A stretch of 64,000 nucleotides of DNA from Muricea muricata (Eukaryota; Cnidaria; Anthozoa; Malacalcyonacea; Plexauridae). The position numbers were made by a program, and so were the translations under genes. The notes beneath the pieces were generated by a model that was not told the DNA's origin, did no database searches, and worked only from the letters and a program-made list of their open reading frames with translations. The stretch is from assembly GCA_963855995.1 (NCBI GenBank), contig OY979723.1, forward strand, positions 1,803,001 to 1,867,000. Direction: 5' to 3'. Below are positions 33,329-45,639 of this stretch, piece after piece; position 1 is the first letter of the stretch; each line of letters starts with the position of its first letter.

Positions 33329-33828
33329 AACAGACGCAACGTATGCTAATATAAAACAAATTGCAACGCGCATCGTATGAAAATATTAATAGCTCATGAA
33401 GACATGAATATACGCATACCCTAGTAGCACACGGGCAGTGTTCAATCATATCGCTATAGTGTATAATCCCTCTATACCATATAATATGTAGATAACATAA
33501 GTAAATATTGTTGATATATCAACATAATCATGAAAAACTCACCAGAAAACCGTCGAAAATTCTCCCCAGAAAACTTCCTTTGCCTTCGTGAAAGTATTAA
33601 GGAAAGACCAAACAGTGACAACGCACGTGCATTTCAAGGCGACAGACCGCGCTGCAGTGTGGTAAAAACCTACTGGTACCATAATGCAACGCGCTAAAGG
33701 TAAAATCCAGATTTTTACCCACATATATAAATTAGGATTGCTGCCTTGCTCGCTCGCTTCAGGCTCGCTCGTTGCGGCAGCAATAAAATAGGTATGATAG
33801 ATTTGTTTTTTTTCGAGTTGTTTTTTAA
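33329..33828. other. Intergenic DNA
   Basis: Frames on the minus strand (33036-33449, partly inside the MITE, and 33539-33835) show no domain and begin at doubtful starts. CTTGCTCGCTCGCTTCAGGC then TCGCTCG near 33743-33768 is a small CTCG-rich motif. Nothing else is seen. Confidence 0.4.
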
Positions 33829-34110
33829 ACTTCAAACTGTTGGTTCTCTGTGTGGGTAGTAATCTTAAAATACACGTCCTTTGTGATAGATCCTCGCTAG
33901 TTTAAACTTCAAACTGTCGATTCTCAGTGCAGGTAGTGATCTTGAGATACACGTCCTTTGTGGTAGATTCTCACTATAGTCTAAACTTCTCAGTGTAGGT
34001 AGTTGGTGTTGAAAGACGCGCGACACGTCTTTTGTGGTCGATTCTCACTGGTCTAAATTTCGAACTGTACTTATTGGTTCTCAGTGTAGGTCCTGTCTAA
34101 AAGTGGTCTG
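33829..34110. repeat. 78-bp repeat array, diverged copies
   Basis: About three and a half units of the repeat seen at 28435-28730 lie here, starting CTTCAAACTGTTGGTTCTCT and with several indels. The array ends about 200 bp upstream of the intact BTB gene. Confidence 0.8.
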
Positions 34111-34316
34111 AATAGTGACTTAACATGCACTGTATTAAAACTTAACACCTAAGCATTTGCATAACCCGGAAGAAATTTCACAATTATATTTCATTCCCGG
34201 AAATAGGACGCTTTCACTTACGAAAGCCAAACAAACTGGTTCCATCGTTTGGGTGCTTTGCCTTCTTATACGTAGGTTGAAAATTACCGTTGCTTTACTT
34301 ATTGAAGAAATCAAAC

Positions 34317-35303
34317 ATGGATGGGGAGAATCTGTTGACAAGATTTGACGAGATGGTTAAGAAATTCAGACATGAATTTAGCGAGATTGCAGAGAGCGAA
34401 AGAGCAAAGATCAAAGCGGAAATTGAAGCTTACAAAGCAGAGAAGGAAAGAATCGAAGCCGTGAATGTGAGAGATGATGATCTTATCAATTTAAACGTCG
34501 GTGGGACAAAGATAACTACGACCAGATCAACGTTATGTCAGGTAGAAGATTCCTTGCTGGCTGCCATGTTCAGCGGGCGATGGGAAGATAATATTAAGCG
34601 AGATCAAGATGGCGCCGTATTCTTCGACTTCAATCCGCAACATTTTATTTTGGTTTTGGACTATCTTCGAGTGAAGAAAATTAAAACGCCAGAGAATCCT
34701 CCACCACTGCCCAAAGTACCTGAAGATCAGGAGGAAAGTTTCAACAGCCTTGTGCAGTATCTTGGTTTGAGCAATGAAATCATTACACCGTCTAAAATTA
34801 TGCCAAGCGAGAAATTCAATTCGTGCAGCCCTGGAGTCAGTCTTCAGGAAGGTGGCCTGGTTGCTGTTCATGATCAAACCTCAGCGGATGAATATGCACT
34901 CGGAGAAAATGTGTACAGCGAAGGGACTGTGAATCTGAAGTTAAAGTTGGAGACTTTTAAAGACAACAGCTGGACCTTTGTTGGTGTAGCCCAAGAAGAT
35001 ATTACACGTCCACTAGATTTAGACCACACTTCATGCACGTGGTCTGGTTCATATGGATGGTCTCTCGGGTGGAGCGGTGGTCGAGTGTGGAAAAACGCGT
35101 CAAGTACGACAGACCAAACTTTAATGAATGTTGCAAAGCAAGGTGATACGGTGGAACTGGTCTTGGATTGTGAGGCAGGCAAGCTTTCATTACATTTACC
35201 TACTGGTCAGAAATTTGACATGGATATACCAAAGGGGAAAACCTGGAGACTCAATGTAACTCTTTTTTATCCAAATGATAAAATACGCATTCTAGAGGAT
35301 TAG
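34317..35303 (+). CDS. BTB (T1/KCTD-type) plus SPRY-like protein, intact copy
   Basis: This is a single-exon gene of 328 residues. Residues 1-50 are a highly charged predicted helix or coiled coil (FDEMVKKFRHEFSEIAESER onward). Residues about 55-152 are a T1/KCTD-type BTB domain (LINLNVGGTKITTTRSTL, FSGRWEDNIKRDQDGAVFFD, HFILVLDYLRVKK). A proline-rich linker at 125-137 and an acidic segment follow. Residues about 195-326 look like a SPRY/B30.2-type beta sandwich: FVGVAQED, WSGSYGWSLGW, then GDTVELVLDCEAGKLSLHLP and WRLNVTLFYPNDKIRI. BTB domains of this class oligomerise and often serve as CUL3 adaptors; a SPRY domain would select the target. That role is inference. ATG 34317 is the first in frame and has the same context (AAACATGGA) as the disrupted sister copy. 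AATAAA at 35491 is a candidate polyadenylation signal. Confidence 0.9.
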   Translation: MDGENLLTRFDEMVKKFRHEFSEIAESERAKIKAEIEAYKAEKERIEAVNVRDDDLINLNVGGTKITTTRSTLCQVEDSLLAAMFSGRWEDNIKRDQDGAVFFDFNPQHFILVLDYLRVKKIKTPENPPPLPKVPEDQEESFNSLVQYLGLSNEIITPSKIMPSEKFNSCSPGVSLQEGGLVAVHDQTSADEYALGENVYSEGTVNLKLKLETFKDNSWTFVGVAQEDITRPLDLDHTSCTWSGSYGWSLGWSGGRVWKNASSTTDQTLMNVAKQGDTVELVLDCEAGKLSLHLPTGQKFDMDIPKGKTWRLNVTLFYPNDKIRILED

Positions 35304-36210
35304 TGTGCCACAACTGGCTTGCCACAGTGTGTTGACAACAAGTCAGTTGCAAGTTGTCAACAGACTTGTTGCAAGTTGATTGCCAAAACTTGTTATCTGC
35401 AGGCTTGCTGCAAGTTGCTTCAACAAGTCTGCAAATGACAAGTTGCAATAAGCAGCAATAAGCCTGACTTGAATAGACTTGTTGCAACTTAATAAAATTG
35501 ACAAGTTTGTTGCAACTTGTTGACAAGTTGCAACAAGCCGGTAAAATTAACACCTTGCAACAATATTTTTGGCTGCGTATAACTGTAGATATCTATAAAG
35601 TCACGCAGGTAGTGCAGTCAAAACCACACAGAAACATAGGATGCTTTGAGAACTTTACACTCTATTGTTATGAATAATTATGATTAATTAGTTAACAATC
35701 TTAAGTTATTTGTTAAGTCTTATAAATAACTTATATAATATCCAACCTTTATTATGTTGTCAACACCATTATTTTGATGTTTCCTTGTCTTGTATAAAGA
35801 CTGTAAACTCTGTCCCCAGCATGTTTGTCGTCTTTTCTCATGGCGGGACATATTTCCCAAGTCTCACCATGAATACCAAATGGTCTGTATAGGAGTGATA
35901 CAAACTCCACTGGGCACCCATTTTCTATTTAATTTCTTCCCCTAGAATCCAGACTTTTGTCACTTAGCATTTTGCAGTGTTAAAGCAAGAGATGCACTAA
36001 ACATGCATAAGTTTTTTTTGTCATTATGCTGTCTATTTCATTCGTTATTTAAAAATTATTTCAACCAATTTTACAACATGTTTTGAATGCTTTAGAAGAT
36101 TCCCTTCATGACCCCTTAGGACATAAAAAGTTTATCAACCCTGTTGGATGTAATGTTTAGAAGTGACCCAATGTGATATCTTACTAACCTCCATTGGAAA
36201 TTGGCCCCCA
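35304..36210. repeat. Duplicated 3' flank of the third BTB copy
   Basis: It is homologous to 27246-28155. It contains the same TTGCAAGTTG-type foldback-prone repeats (35304-35570) and an uninterrupted site for the MITE found at 27963. It keeps about 85 bp (36045-36130) that the other flank has lost. Homology ends after CCATTGGAAATT near 36202. No gene is seen. Confidence 0.85.
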
Positions 36211-39150
36211 CCTGGATACTAATTTTCTTCTATTTTTTTATAAATTCCTTCAGTTGCCCCCATAGTAAGTTTAAAAAAACAACTTTATCATTAAGGGAGG
36301 GGGGTCAACCCAAATCACTTGCTAATTTATTCGTAAATTTGTACATACTTTTTCAGTGGTTTGATTCAGGAAACCATTAAACAATGAACTCAACATCTTC
36401 GGTATTAAAATTTAAATTTTTAAAATTCACTTTTTGAATTATATGAACCCGCACAAATGAAGGTCAGCGGCGTTTAGTTAATGACGTCATTACAAGGCGA
36501 TGGCAATGAACTCCATATGAATCTGGACAGTCATCCGGCCTCTGAAAAATGAGGCCCCTGATAGGGTTTTATTGGTTTTAGGATTATTTGGGTATTTTAC
36601 AAAGGATTACGGATTATTTGAATCCGAAAAGAGATTATGGATTATTTAGACTAGTAGATATATTGATTATCATAGTTTTGTCAATTAATATTTTTAGTGA
36701 AAACCCTTGACAGGGCTCAAAATATTTCAAACATTTAAAGAAATGTAAAACATTTTCCGTATTAACAGACAGTTATATCAACACGAATGGGAATTAGAAA
36801 AACGAGAAATTGTCATGTTCATGAGATGTATATACACTCAAAAGACTGTCGTCTCGATTATTAAGTTGCGAAAAGTATTAAACAAAGCCCCAAGCGAAGA
36901 ATGTCAGATTGGAAGTGCTAGCTACAGCTCTTAATGTTTAGTTAAATTCTTCCATTTAATTCCCTTTACAGTTTGTATGTTGGCTAGGAGTGTACACTGA
37001 AAGAATTAGACAGCTCGGCCTTGTGGTACGCCGGGTATTTGCGAGGGTGATCATCCAGATTTCGCGAGTTCTGCGCGACAAATTTCTTTTCAAAATCGAC
37101 TAGATTTCTGTATGTTTCCTTCTCGCATTTTTAATCAACCAATTATTCTCACGTGCAATTGCAGTCGCCTGAAAAAAGGCATGCACAGTTTTGAACCGCT
37201 CCGCTAAAAACGTTATCTCCGCGCTTTCTGAACAGTGCTGTTTGTCCATGTCAACTTTTTGCCCATATCATTTCAAAACGTAACTGGTTTGAACCATACG
37301 GGGTAAAAGCAAAAATATTTTTAAACTTTTTTGATGATTCCCTGCGTATAAAAAGTCAATTCCCAGGGGAGCCCTTAACTGGCTTCGCTGACATTGTTGA
37401 AAGCCAGTTGTCGTCTCACTGACGGCACTGCTTTGTACTATCAAAACCGACTTGAAAATGATATTCAAGGAGTTTGTCTTCTTTCCTCGTTCAAATAAAC
37501 TGAATATATGTCACAGCTAGAAGCTATTACAGGTTTATTAGCGTATTACCATCCTGGCGAATTATTGTACTATGGCCTCAATATTATAATAATTTAGTTT
37601 TCGCCTGTTGAAATCTCAGTGCCGGTGCTTGCTTTATATTTCTTTTTTTGTTCATTTTTGGTGATTTTTGATAGTCGAGTGGTGATATTCAACTATCTAG
37701 GTACAATTTACCGTTAAAAGCAGATCTTTTGAAGAAGTTTTGGAAAATATGGAGTGATTTTGAGCGAGAAAAATGTGCTTGGTTTATAGTTTGAAAATAA
37801 ATTATCATAATTTCTATAACAGTGATCAGTGACGTTTTACTCTTTAACCAATCAGGTACAGAATGACCAGTTTTACGCCAATCAGAGGTGGGCATGATTT
37901 ACCCGCCATCGTAGCACTGCTGGAGGCCCCGAAGTCAGTTTTTTTCGATGCCCCGACGAGAAAGGTGCTTTGGAAGCTTAGCGTCAAAAAGTATTCAACA
38001 AATTATACAAAAACTTCAAGTTCATATCAAAGGATGTCGCCATTAGGTAGAGAAGGTATAAATTCATGTTTTCCCCGTATTTTTGTACATATTTATTGTA
38101 AGCCGACGGAATTCTTAAACGTTCGTCAAAGGCGCCGGTCGAAATGTAGTTTGTCAGTTGTGCTCTTTTTTTGTTGTAGATTTCAGAAAGGCAACATTGT
38201 TTTAAGCAGAAAAGGTAAATGTTTGACGATTTTTTTCAACTTTTTGGCTCGTTTTGACCTCGAAATCCCGTGTGAAGTTATGTCGGCCTCTTTTTGCTGA
38301 CCCAAGCAAGTTTAGTCGCTTTATATAAGCCTTGGAGTATTTCTAAAGAATTTTAGCATTGATTTGGAAGCAATTTGTTCTCATTTTTTTCTGTACTTAA
38401 ACAAAAAAGCGTATTTGATCCAAATATCGTTTGCTAATTTTGCAATTCCTTGCTGTTTTAGACTTTCGGACACTCGAACCGTTCGCTGTCAAGTTACGGT
38501 CAACTTTATCTACAAACAGGTAGAGAATCTTAAGTATTTCTTTGCGTTTTGTGCCATGCATGTTTCCTTCTATTTTGACTTCGAATCTTTCATGAAACCT
38601 TTGAAGTCTTGCCGCCGTGCTTTGGCGTTTAGCCTGAATTCTACTTGAACTTTGTGGCAAAGCTGGTTCATTTACTTCGCTAATTTGAACTATAGAAACC
38701 TATTTAAGCCAATATCGACATTCTTGAGGATTTTTTATCGATTTCGAGTCAAAAACCTTCTAAAAAAGCTCGCTGACCTTAACTTGTTTACGAGTTTCTA
38801 TGAGACAGTCAGTCGGCTGTGGAAATTAAAAGTGACAAAGGCAAAGTTTTTAGGCGGCGAGAATCACCAGAGGTTTCATAAAAAATATTTTTAGTATTGC
38901 TAGAATGAGCTTTTAAACGCTTTAGAACGCCAAACGTTATCAATATTAAATTTTGCACGTGGAGTTTATACTTGCTATGCAATGTGTGTCTGTCTCTGTA
39001 TGTAAAAAATATACAAAAGCGCAGAATTTTTGGCAGATAATAAAGTACGGATAATCAGCGCTCAAATTAAAGAGGAAAACTTGAAATTTCAGCAGAAAAA
39101 ACGTCAGAATTTTGCCTTGAAATGAAAGCTTGAAATTTTATGAAAGAAAC
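36211..39150. other. AT-rich DNA without recognisable genes
   Basis: Local features are a cluster of GGATTATTTG and GGATTACGGATTATTT repeats (36575-36670) and several short frames, the longest at 37863-38300 (145 codons), which has no ATG context or domain I recognise. A cluster of frames at 37860-38900 on the plus strand could be a decayed mobile element, but no diagnostic motif was found. Confidence 0.4.
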
Positions 39151-39396
39151 CTGGGCCGGTTCTTCGAAGCCTGCTTAAAGCCTTAAACTGTGGTTAACCT
39201 CACAATAGAAACCAAGTTTATAGATTCATTCAACAACCAAACTAAAACTTTTGAACCTTAATAGAATGATTATGCTTACAACTACATATTTACTGCAAAA
39301 TATTTAAGTTAGCTGTTTAACGAGTGATGTAAGAGTGTTATTTAATTTTGACTTATACACCGTTTCCGCTAAACTGGCTTTGAACAACCGGCCCCA
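39151..39396. mobile_element. Diverged MITE, GGGCCGGTT family
   Basis: GGGCCGGTTCTTCGAAGCCT at the left and AACTGGCTTTGAACAACCGG then CCCC at the right are imperfect inverted repeats. The next segments (TTAAACTGTGGTTAA and ACTTATACACCGTTTCCGCT) continue the imperfect stem. It shares terminal motif and size with 14318-14559. Confidence 0.7.
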
Positions 39397-41269
39397 GCCC
39401 CAGAAAAGTATTCTCATATATTTTGAGTTGGACCCACTGAGCAATACTAGTGTTGGACCATTTAATTTGGGCGCTGATACAGACCAGACAATTCATGATC
39501 AGGGACAGATTTTCATGGAGTGGGGGCATGGAAAATTTTAGGACAGGGGTGCCGGGGCAACATATACTGTTTTTTTACTTGAAATACAATGTCAATGCCG
39601 GTCAAAAGACTGGTGTAACTTGCACTTTTTTAGAGGGAAGGGGGTGCAAAAAAATCTGTGGGATCACCCCCTCCCCCAATAAAATCTGTTCCTGGTAGTC
39701 TAATAGCTGAAAGAGCATTTGTGTTGATCTTACCATAATGCTGTACAAATATGTGCTGTGCATTAAAAACCAACCATGCTCAACTTATTTTCTGTCACAT
39801 TAACCCTTGTGCATAAAAAAGCTAGGGAGCAGATATTTTTGAATTCAGCACAATGTTTGCATGCAAATTATGGTAAAATCAATTAGCATTGGGTTGTTCC
39901 TAAAAAAGATCCATAACCCACCAACAGAGGAAATTTCTGCAACCAAGAGAGGGGGAGGGGGGATTGTCTAAAGAATGTCTTAAATTTGTACAGGATGCAT
40001 AGGGAGGGAGGGGGCATTGTGAATTTTCACTGTGGGGGGGGGGGGAGAATCTTTTTTGGAACAACCTATTGTCAACTGGTTATGGATTCTCATCTAGTTG
40101 AGGATTTTGTCATCTACAAATTGATTTATTGTCTTGAAGTATCGTTTAACGTTATGGCGGTTAAATATGGCGGCCACCGACTATTGAGCAATGATGGCGG
40201 AAAAGATAAGATACCTTGAGCAGAGCTCTAGATTATACATAACGGGAGTAATAGTTACACAGGCACTGAATTTCAGCAAATTTTGATTTTGGCATACATT
40301 CACAGAAAGGCAGTAAAAAAATTCATTATATCAGGATACACCATTTTGGGTGATTTTAAACCTTGAAATGTACGTGTAACAGCTTGGTATCCCTGAATAT
40401 TATATTTTAATAGCAGCCCAGTCAGGGGGTACATATTGGAGGGAGGGGGTGACACACCCCGTTGGAATTTTAAATCTATCCTAGTCTATGTATACTATGT
40501 ACTCCTGTCATGTAATGTGCTCTGTAGTGAATGACAGCTTAAGACATACAGATTTTTTGGAATTGCTATACTTTGGCAAATAGATTTTGTCTCTAAATTG
40601 TCTTTTCTGTTCTAAAAAATTGTGTTGCTATACTTATTATAAATGAGAAAATTTTTATATTCCTAAGGCTATATAAGTTTGGGATGATTTTGTACATACA
40701 TTGTTATAGCCGAATAGTTGCGTAATTGCTTATGGTATACTTATATTGGTTTCAGATTGCAATCCTGCTGCTTGAGTGACCTGGGATTATATATTTCCTA
40801 CTTTGTAAACCAAAAAGTTTCAATATTTGAGTTAGTTTACAAATTAAAGTTAACAGATTTCAGTTCAACTTTTTTAATTAATCCAAAATTGCATGTAACA
40901 ATTGAAGCATTAGAAAATGAATTAACAGCCATTCTCCTCACACACTCCTACAATAGAGATTGATGTTACACTTTATACACAAAATTGTATGTAAATAGTG
41001 CCTAAATATGGGGGGAAGGGCAGATCAAACCCATGTTAAACCTTGTTGGAATGTATTGCTGGTAATTTGTGAAAGAATTAATGCACCTAATCGATGTTGC
41101 CACCTTCTGTTCCTGCAAGTATACAGTACCATTTTGTGCTCAATGGATCATCATATTTCACTTTGACGTGCCTGGAAAGCAATAAATAAATCAAGAATTA
41201 ATTGTAAGATTAACATAGTTTGCTGAATCATCATTGGGCGTCACCTTTGTTACCTATATACTGTCCACC
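39397..41269. other. Intergenic DNA with purine-rich patches
   Basis: GGGGGAGG-type patches lie at 39948-39965, 40003-40018 and a G run at 40036-40047. ATGGCGG occurs three times at 40154-40200, none leading to a supported frame. The frames here show no domains. Confidence 0.4.
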
Positions 41270-43290
41270 AAATATACTAATGAAGTTACTCAGGTTATTC
41301 GTTACCAATTAAGTCATTGTTGCTTGAGCATGTGGTCATCAATGGTTCACTGGTTTTAAGTTATGCCGATCTAGTACATCAAGTTCCTGGATGCTACCAA
41401 AATATACTATTGAGGTTAATCAAGTTATTAGTCACCAATAAAGTTGTCATTTAGTTATTAATTGACACATTTGATCAATTATACTCAGTTACCAGGTTCT
41501 AAACTAAACTATGTAGTCACCAATGGTACACTGGTGTAAAGTTGTGCCGGTCAAGTACATCAAAGATTCATGAAATTGGATGCTACCAAAATATACTATT
41601 GAGGTTAATCAAGTTATTAGTCACCAATAAAGTTGTCATTTAGTTATTAATTGACACATTTGATCAATTATACTTAGTTACCAGGTTCTAAACTAAACTA
41701 TGTAGTCACCAATGGTACACTGGTGTAAAGTTGTGCCAATCAAGTACATCAAAGATTCATGAAATTGGATGCTACCAAAATATACTATTGAGGTTAATCA
41801 ATTTATTGGTCACCAATTAAGTTGTTATTTCTGTAATTAATTACCAAATTCAATCAATTATACTTAGTTACCAAGCTCTTAACTCGTTGAACTAAAGTAC
41901 ATGGTCACCAATGGAACTTCACTGGTTTAAAGTTGCTCTGATTGCCAAGCAAGATTTTTGTCAAACATATTACTGGATCAACCAAATGTATTATTGAAGT
42001 GAATCAAGTTATTAGTCACCGATGAAGTTGTTATTTCAATTATTAATTAATATATTACATCAATTATACTTAGTTACCAGGCTCCTAACTATGTGGTCGC
42101 TAATGGTTTAAAGTCACTCCGATCATTGTAGAATATCAAAGCTTCATGCATTAAAATGGATGCTAAATTGGAAGAATATTTCTTAAACATGTTGGACCTG
42201 TAATGGATTATCTCCTAGTACCTAGATCTCTTTCTTATAACTTATTTATAATACTGCCATTAAGTTATATGGCTACTAACAAAACATGATAATACATAAC
42301 CTGCAATATGATTTACCATTACACTGATACCAGCACAATACAACAGTGTATATTTACCATACACTAACCACTGTTACCATATTTCATTATGATATTAATA
42401 AACATAATATGTCAAATATACCATTGCAGTTAAGCTAAAGCTATTAGTCACCAGTCAGGTTGTTATTTCAGTAGGTTTAGTTACCAGGCTTGATTTACTT
42501 ATTGAACTAAAGTATGCAAGCCATGGTCATCATTGGACTAACCAAATATACCTTTGAAGCTAGTCAAGTTATTAGTCACTAATTAAGTTGATATTTCAGT
42601 GATTAATTACCACATTCGATCAATTACACTTAGTAACCAGGCTATTAACTTATCGAACTAAACTGTGTGTTACCAGTGGCTCACTGGCTTAAAGTTATGC
42701 AGATCCATTACATCAATTAAAATGGATAGTACCGGTACCAAAATGTACTATTGAAGTTAATCAAGTTATTAGTCACCAAAGAATTAAGTTCTTATTTCAG
42801 TAATTAATTACCAAATTCAATCAAATATACTAAGTTACCATGCTCTTGACTTATTGAAGTAAAGTACGTGGTCACCAATGGAACTTCACTGGTTCAAAGT
42901 TACCGTACTCGTATCATCATGCAAGATTTTTTGCTACACATATAGGATCAACCAAATATACTCTAATAATTGAAGTTAATCAAGTTATTAGTCATCAGTT
43001 ACCATATTCAATTAATATATACTTAGTTACCAAGCTCTTAACTTATTGATCTAAACTATGTGGTCACCAATGATCCAGGTTAACTCCACCATCTAGGACG
43101 TCAAAGCTAAATTAAACTGGATGCTACCATGCAAGATTCTTTCTCAAACATGTTGGACCAGGAATGGATTATTTTGCCAGTAACAAAATGTAAAGCTCTT
43201 TCTTATTTACAGCTACCATTCAGTTATATAGCTACCGTAAAGACATAATAAAAGTTACCATGATACCAACAGGATAAGACAGTGTGCTAC
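41270..43290. repeat. 190-bp tandem repeat, about ten diverged copies
   Basis: The unit contains GAGGTTAATCAAGTTATTAG then TCACCAATAAAGTTG, ATCAATTATACTTAGTTACC, and CACCAATGGTACACTGG. The three best units start at 41412, 41602 and 41791 (spacing 189-190 bp). Later units drift and lose parts. The block is AT-rich and non-coding, with short motifs GTCACC and GTTACC recurring several times per unit. Confidence 0.85.
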
Positions 43291-43719
43291 CAGTACTTGC
43301 ACACAAGCTGTAACCATAACTATTGGATTATGATATGTAATAAACAAGGTAATTTCTCAACAATGATATTTCTCCATTACCGTCGAAACATTTTGCTAGC
43401 CTTCAAGGAAAGTCCTGCAATGGATCTTAACTGGAACAATGGAAAATCTGCACTGGCTCAACATCCTGAAAATTTATATACAACCAGTCCTGAATAAATG
43501 CTCAAAATGTTCTGTAAAATTCCCACACTTTTCTTTCAGATATGTGCTTGCAGTGACCATCTGAAACTACATGATTTAAAACTACACATGTACATAGGGC
43601 AGTAAATATTCTATTAACGCATGCTTGATTTTAACAGAATTATACAAGGCAAGGACTATATATAGCCAAAGTATACACCCAGGTGATTACATTGAAGCAG
43701 CAGAGCAGTATATTATACT
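43291..43719. other. Spacer between tandem arrays
   Basis: No repeat periodicity or gene was identified. A 71-codon frame at 43282-43497 has no domain. Confidence 0.4.
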
Positions 43720-44846
43720 AAACCTGCATCAGTATATAAACCTCAGTGTGAGAGGGTGGTATATAAATCTCTGTACTACATATCTTTACAATTGTGAAGT
43801 ATCACGAAACCTGACATGCATTCATTGTAAGCTGATAGACCAGAGCTGTATATAAACCTCTGTGTTACAGGGTGGTATATAAATCCCTGTACTCTATTTA
43901 TTCACTGCTGAGCAGTATAATAATAAATGCATTCAACATAATAATATTGTTACACCAGAGCTGTATATAAACCTCTGTGTTACGGGGTGGTATATAAATC
44001 CCTGTACTCTATTTATTCACAGCCGAGCAGTATAATAATAAATGCATACAACATATGTTGGTACACCGGAGCTGTATATAAACCTCTGCGTTACGGGTTG
44101 GTATATAAATCCCTGTACTCTATCTCATCACAGCTGAGCAATAATAAATGCATTCAACATATGTTGTTACACCAGAGCTGTATATAAACCTCTTTGTTAC
44201 AGGGTGGTATATAAATCCCTGTACTCTTATTTATTCACAGCTAAGCAGTATAATAATAAATGCATTCAACAATTGTCAACATATGTTATTACACCAGAGC
44301 TGTATATAAACCTCTGAGTTATGGGGTGGTATATAAATCCCTGTACTCCATTTATTCACAGCTGAGCAGTATAATAATAAATGCATACAACATATGTTGT
44401 TACACCAGAGCTGTATATAAACCTCTGTGTTACAGGGTGGTATATAAATCCCTGTACTCTATTTACTCACAGCTGAGCAGTATAATAAATGCATTCAACA
44501 TATGTTGTTACACCAGAGCTGTACATAAACCTCTGCGTTACAGGGTGGTATGTAAATCCCTGTACTCCATTTATTCACACAGCTGAGTAGTATAATAATA
44601 AATGCATTCATTATATGCTGTTACACCAGAGCTGTATATAAACCTCTGTGTTACAGGGTGATATATAAATCCCTGTACTCTATTTATTCACAGCTGAGCA
44701 GTATAATAAATGCATTCAACATATGTTGTTACACCAGAGCTGTATATAAACCTCTGTGTTACAGGGTGGTATATAAATCCCTGTGCTCTATTTATTCACA
44801 GCTGAGCAGTATAATAATAAATGCATTCTACTGCTCAGCTGTGAAT
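43720..44846 (+). repeat. 112-bp tandem array with two TATATAAA motifs per unit
   Basis: CAGAGCTGTATATAAACCTC starts units at about 43841, 43956, 44067, 44173, 44294, 44406, 44514, 44627 and 44734 (spacing 106-121 bp), with a partial unit before. Each full unit has two small dyads around TATATAAA: CAGAG/CTCTG and ACAGGG/CCCTGT. It also has TTCACAGCTGAGCAG and an AT-rich link. The array stops at a perfect 18-bp inverted repeat: ATTCACAGCTGAGCAGTA (44794-44811) and its complement at 44829-44846. Open frames of 66-108 codons are phase accidents. Confidence 0.9.
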
Positions 44847-45117
44847 ATCAAATTACTAGCAAATGTAGGTGACTGGTTTGTTGAAAACACCATATCAAAC
44901 ATGATTGCAAATAAACATAAAATTAATAAAAAAATTAACTAAATGACTTAAAAAAAAATTTATAATAATATGAAATAAAACATATTTATAAAAAGAAAAC
45001 AAGATTGTTCAATACTTGAACAAGATCGTGTGCAGCATATAAAATTTAATATATAAAATATATCTCAAAATTATAATTTTTAATTTCAAGATATATTGAA
45101 TATTGAATTTAAATATA

Positions 45118-45217
45118 TGCATGCTTGTGTGTGTGTACATATATAGTGTATATATATAGTGTATATATATATAGTGTATATATATATAGTGTATATATAG
45201 TATATATATAGTATATA

Positions 45218-45283
<66 letters not shown>

Positions 45284-45328
45284 TTATATATTTATATATA
45301 TATATATAGCCCATGCATATATGTATAG

Positions 45329-45359
<31 letters not shown>

Positions 45360-45472
45360 ATATATATGCAGTGCATATATATAGTACAGTGTGAATATTA
45401 TGTATATATATACAGACATAATATATATTATATATATTATAATATATATTAAAATATGCATAATGTATTACA
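45118..45472. repeat. TA-rich microsatellite
   Basis: Long TA runs are interspersed with GTGTATATATA and similar units. The minus-strand frame of 150 codons here (Ile/Tyr only in long stretches) is purely compositional. Confidence 0.95.
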
Positions 45473-45639
45473 TAACTCCATGATATATATTTCCTATATG
45501 AAATATATAGTTATAAATCTTAAGTATATTTAAAATTTTGCAATCATGATACATATATGGTGTTTTTTCATACTAATCATCTATGATTTGCCACATTTAC
45601 GCATTTTAGCCCAACGATATATGACATTGAAATATTTAC

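Noticed and set aside
37863-38900. Cluster of plus-strand frames as a decayed retroelement
   Set aside because: No reverse transcriptase, integrase or other diagnostic motif is visible in the translations.
45009-45461. Minus-strand open frame of 150 codons
   Set aside because: It is mainly Ile/Tyr repeats translated from a TA microsatellite.
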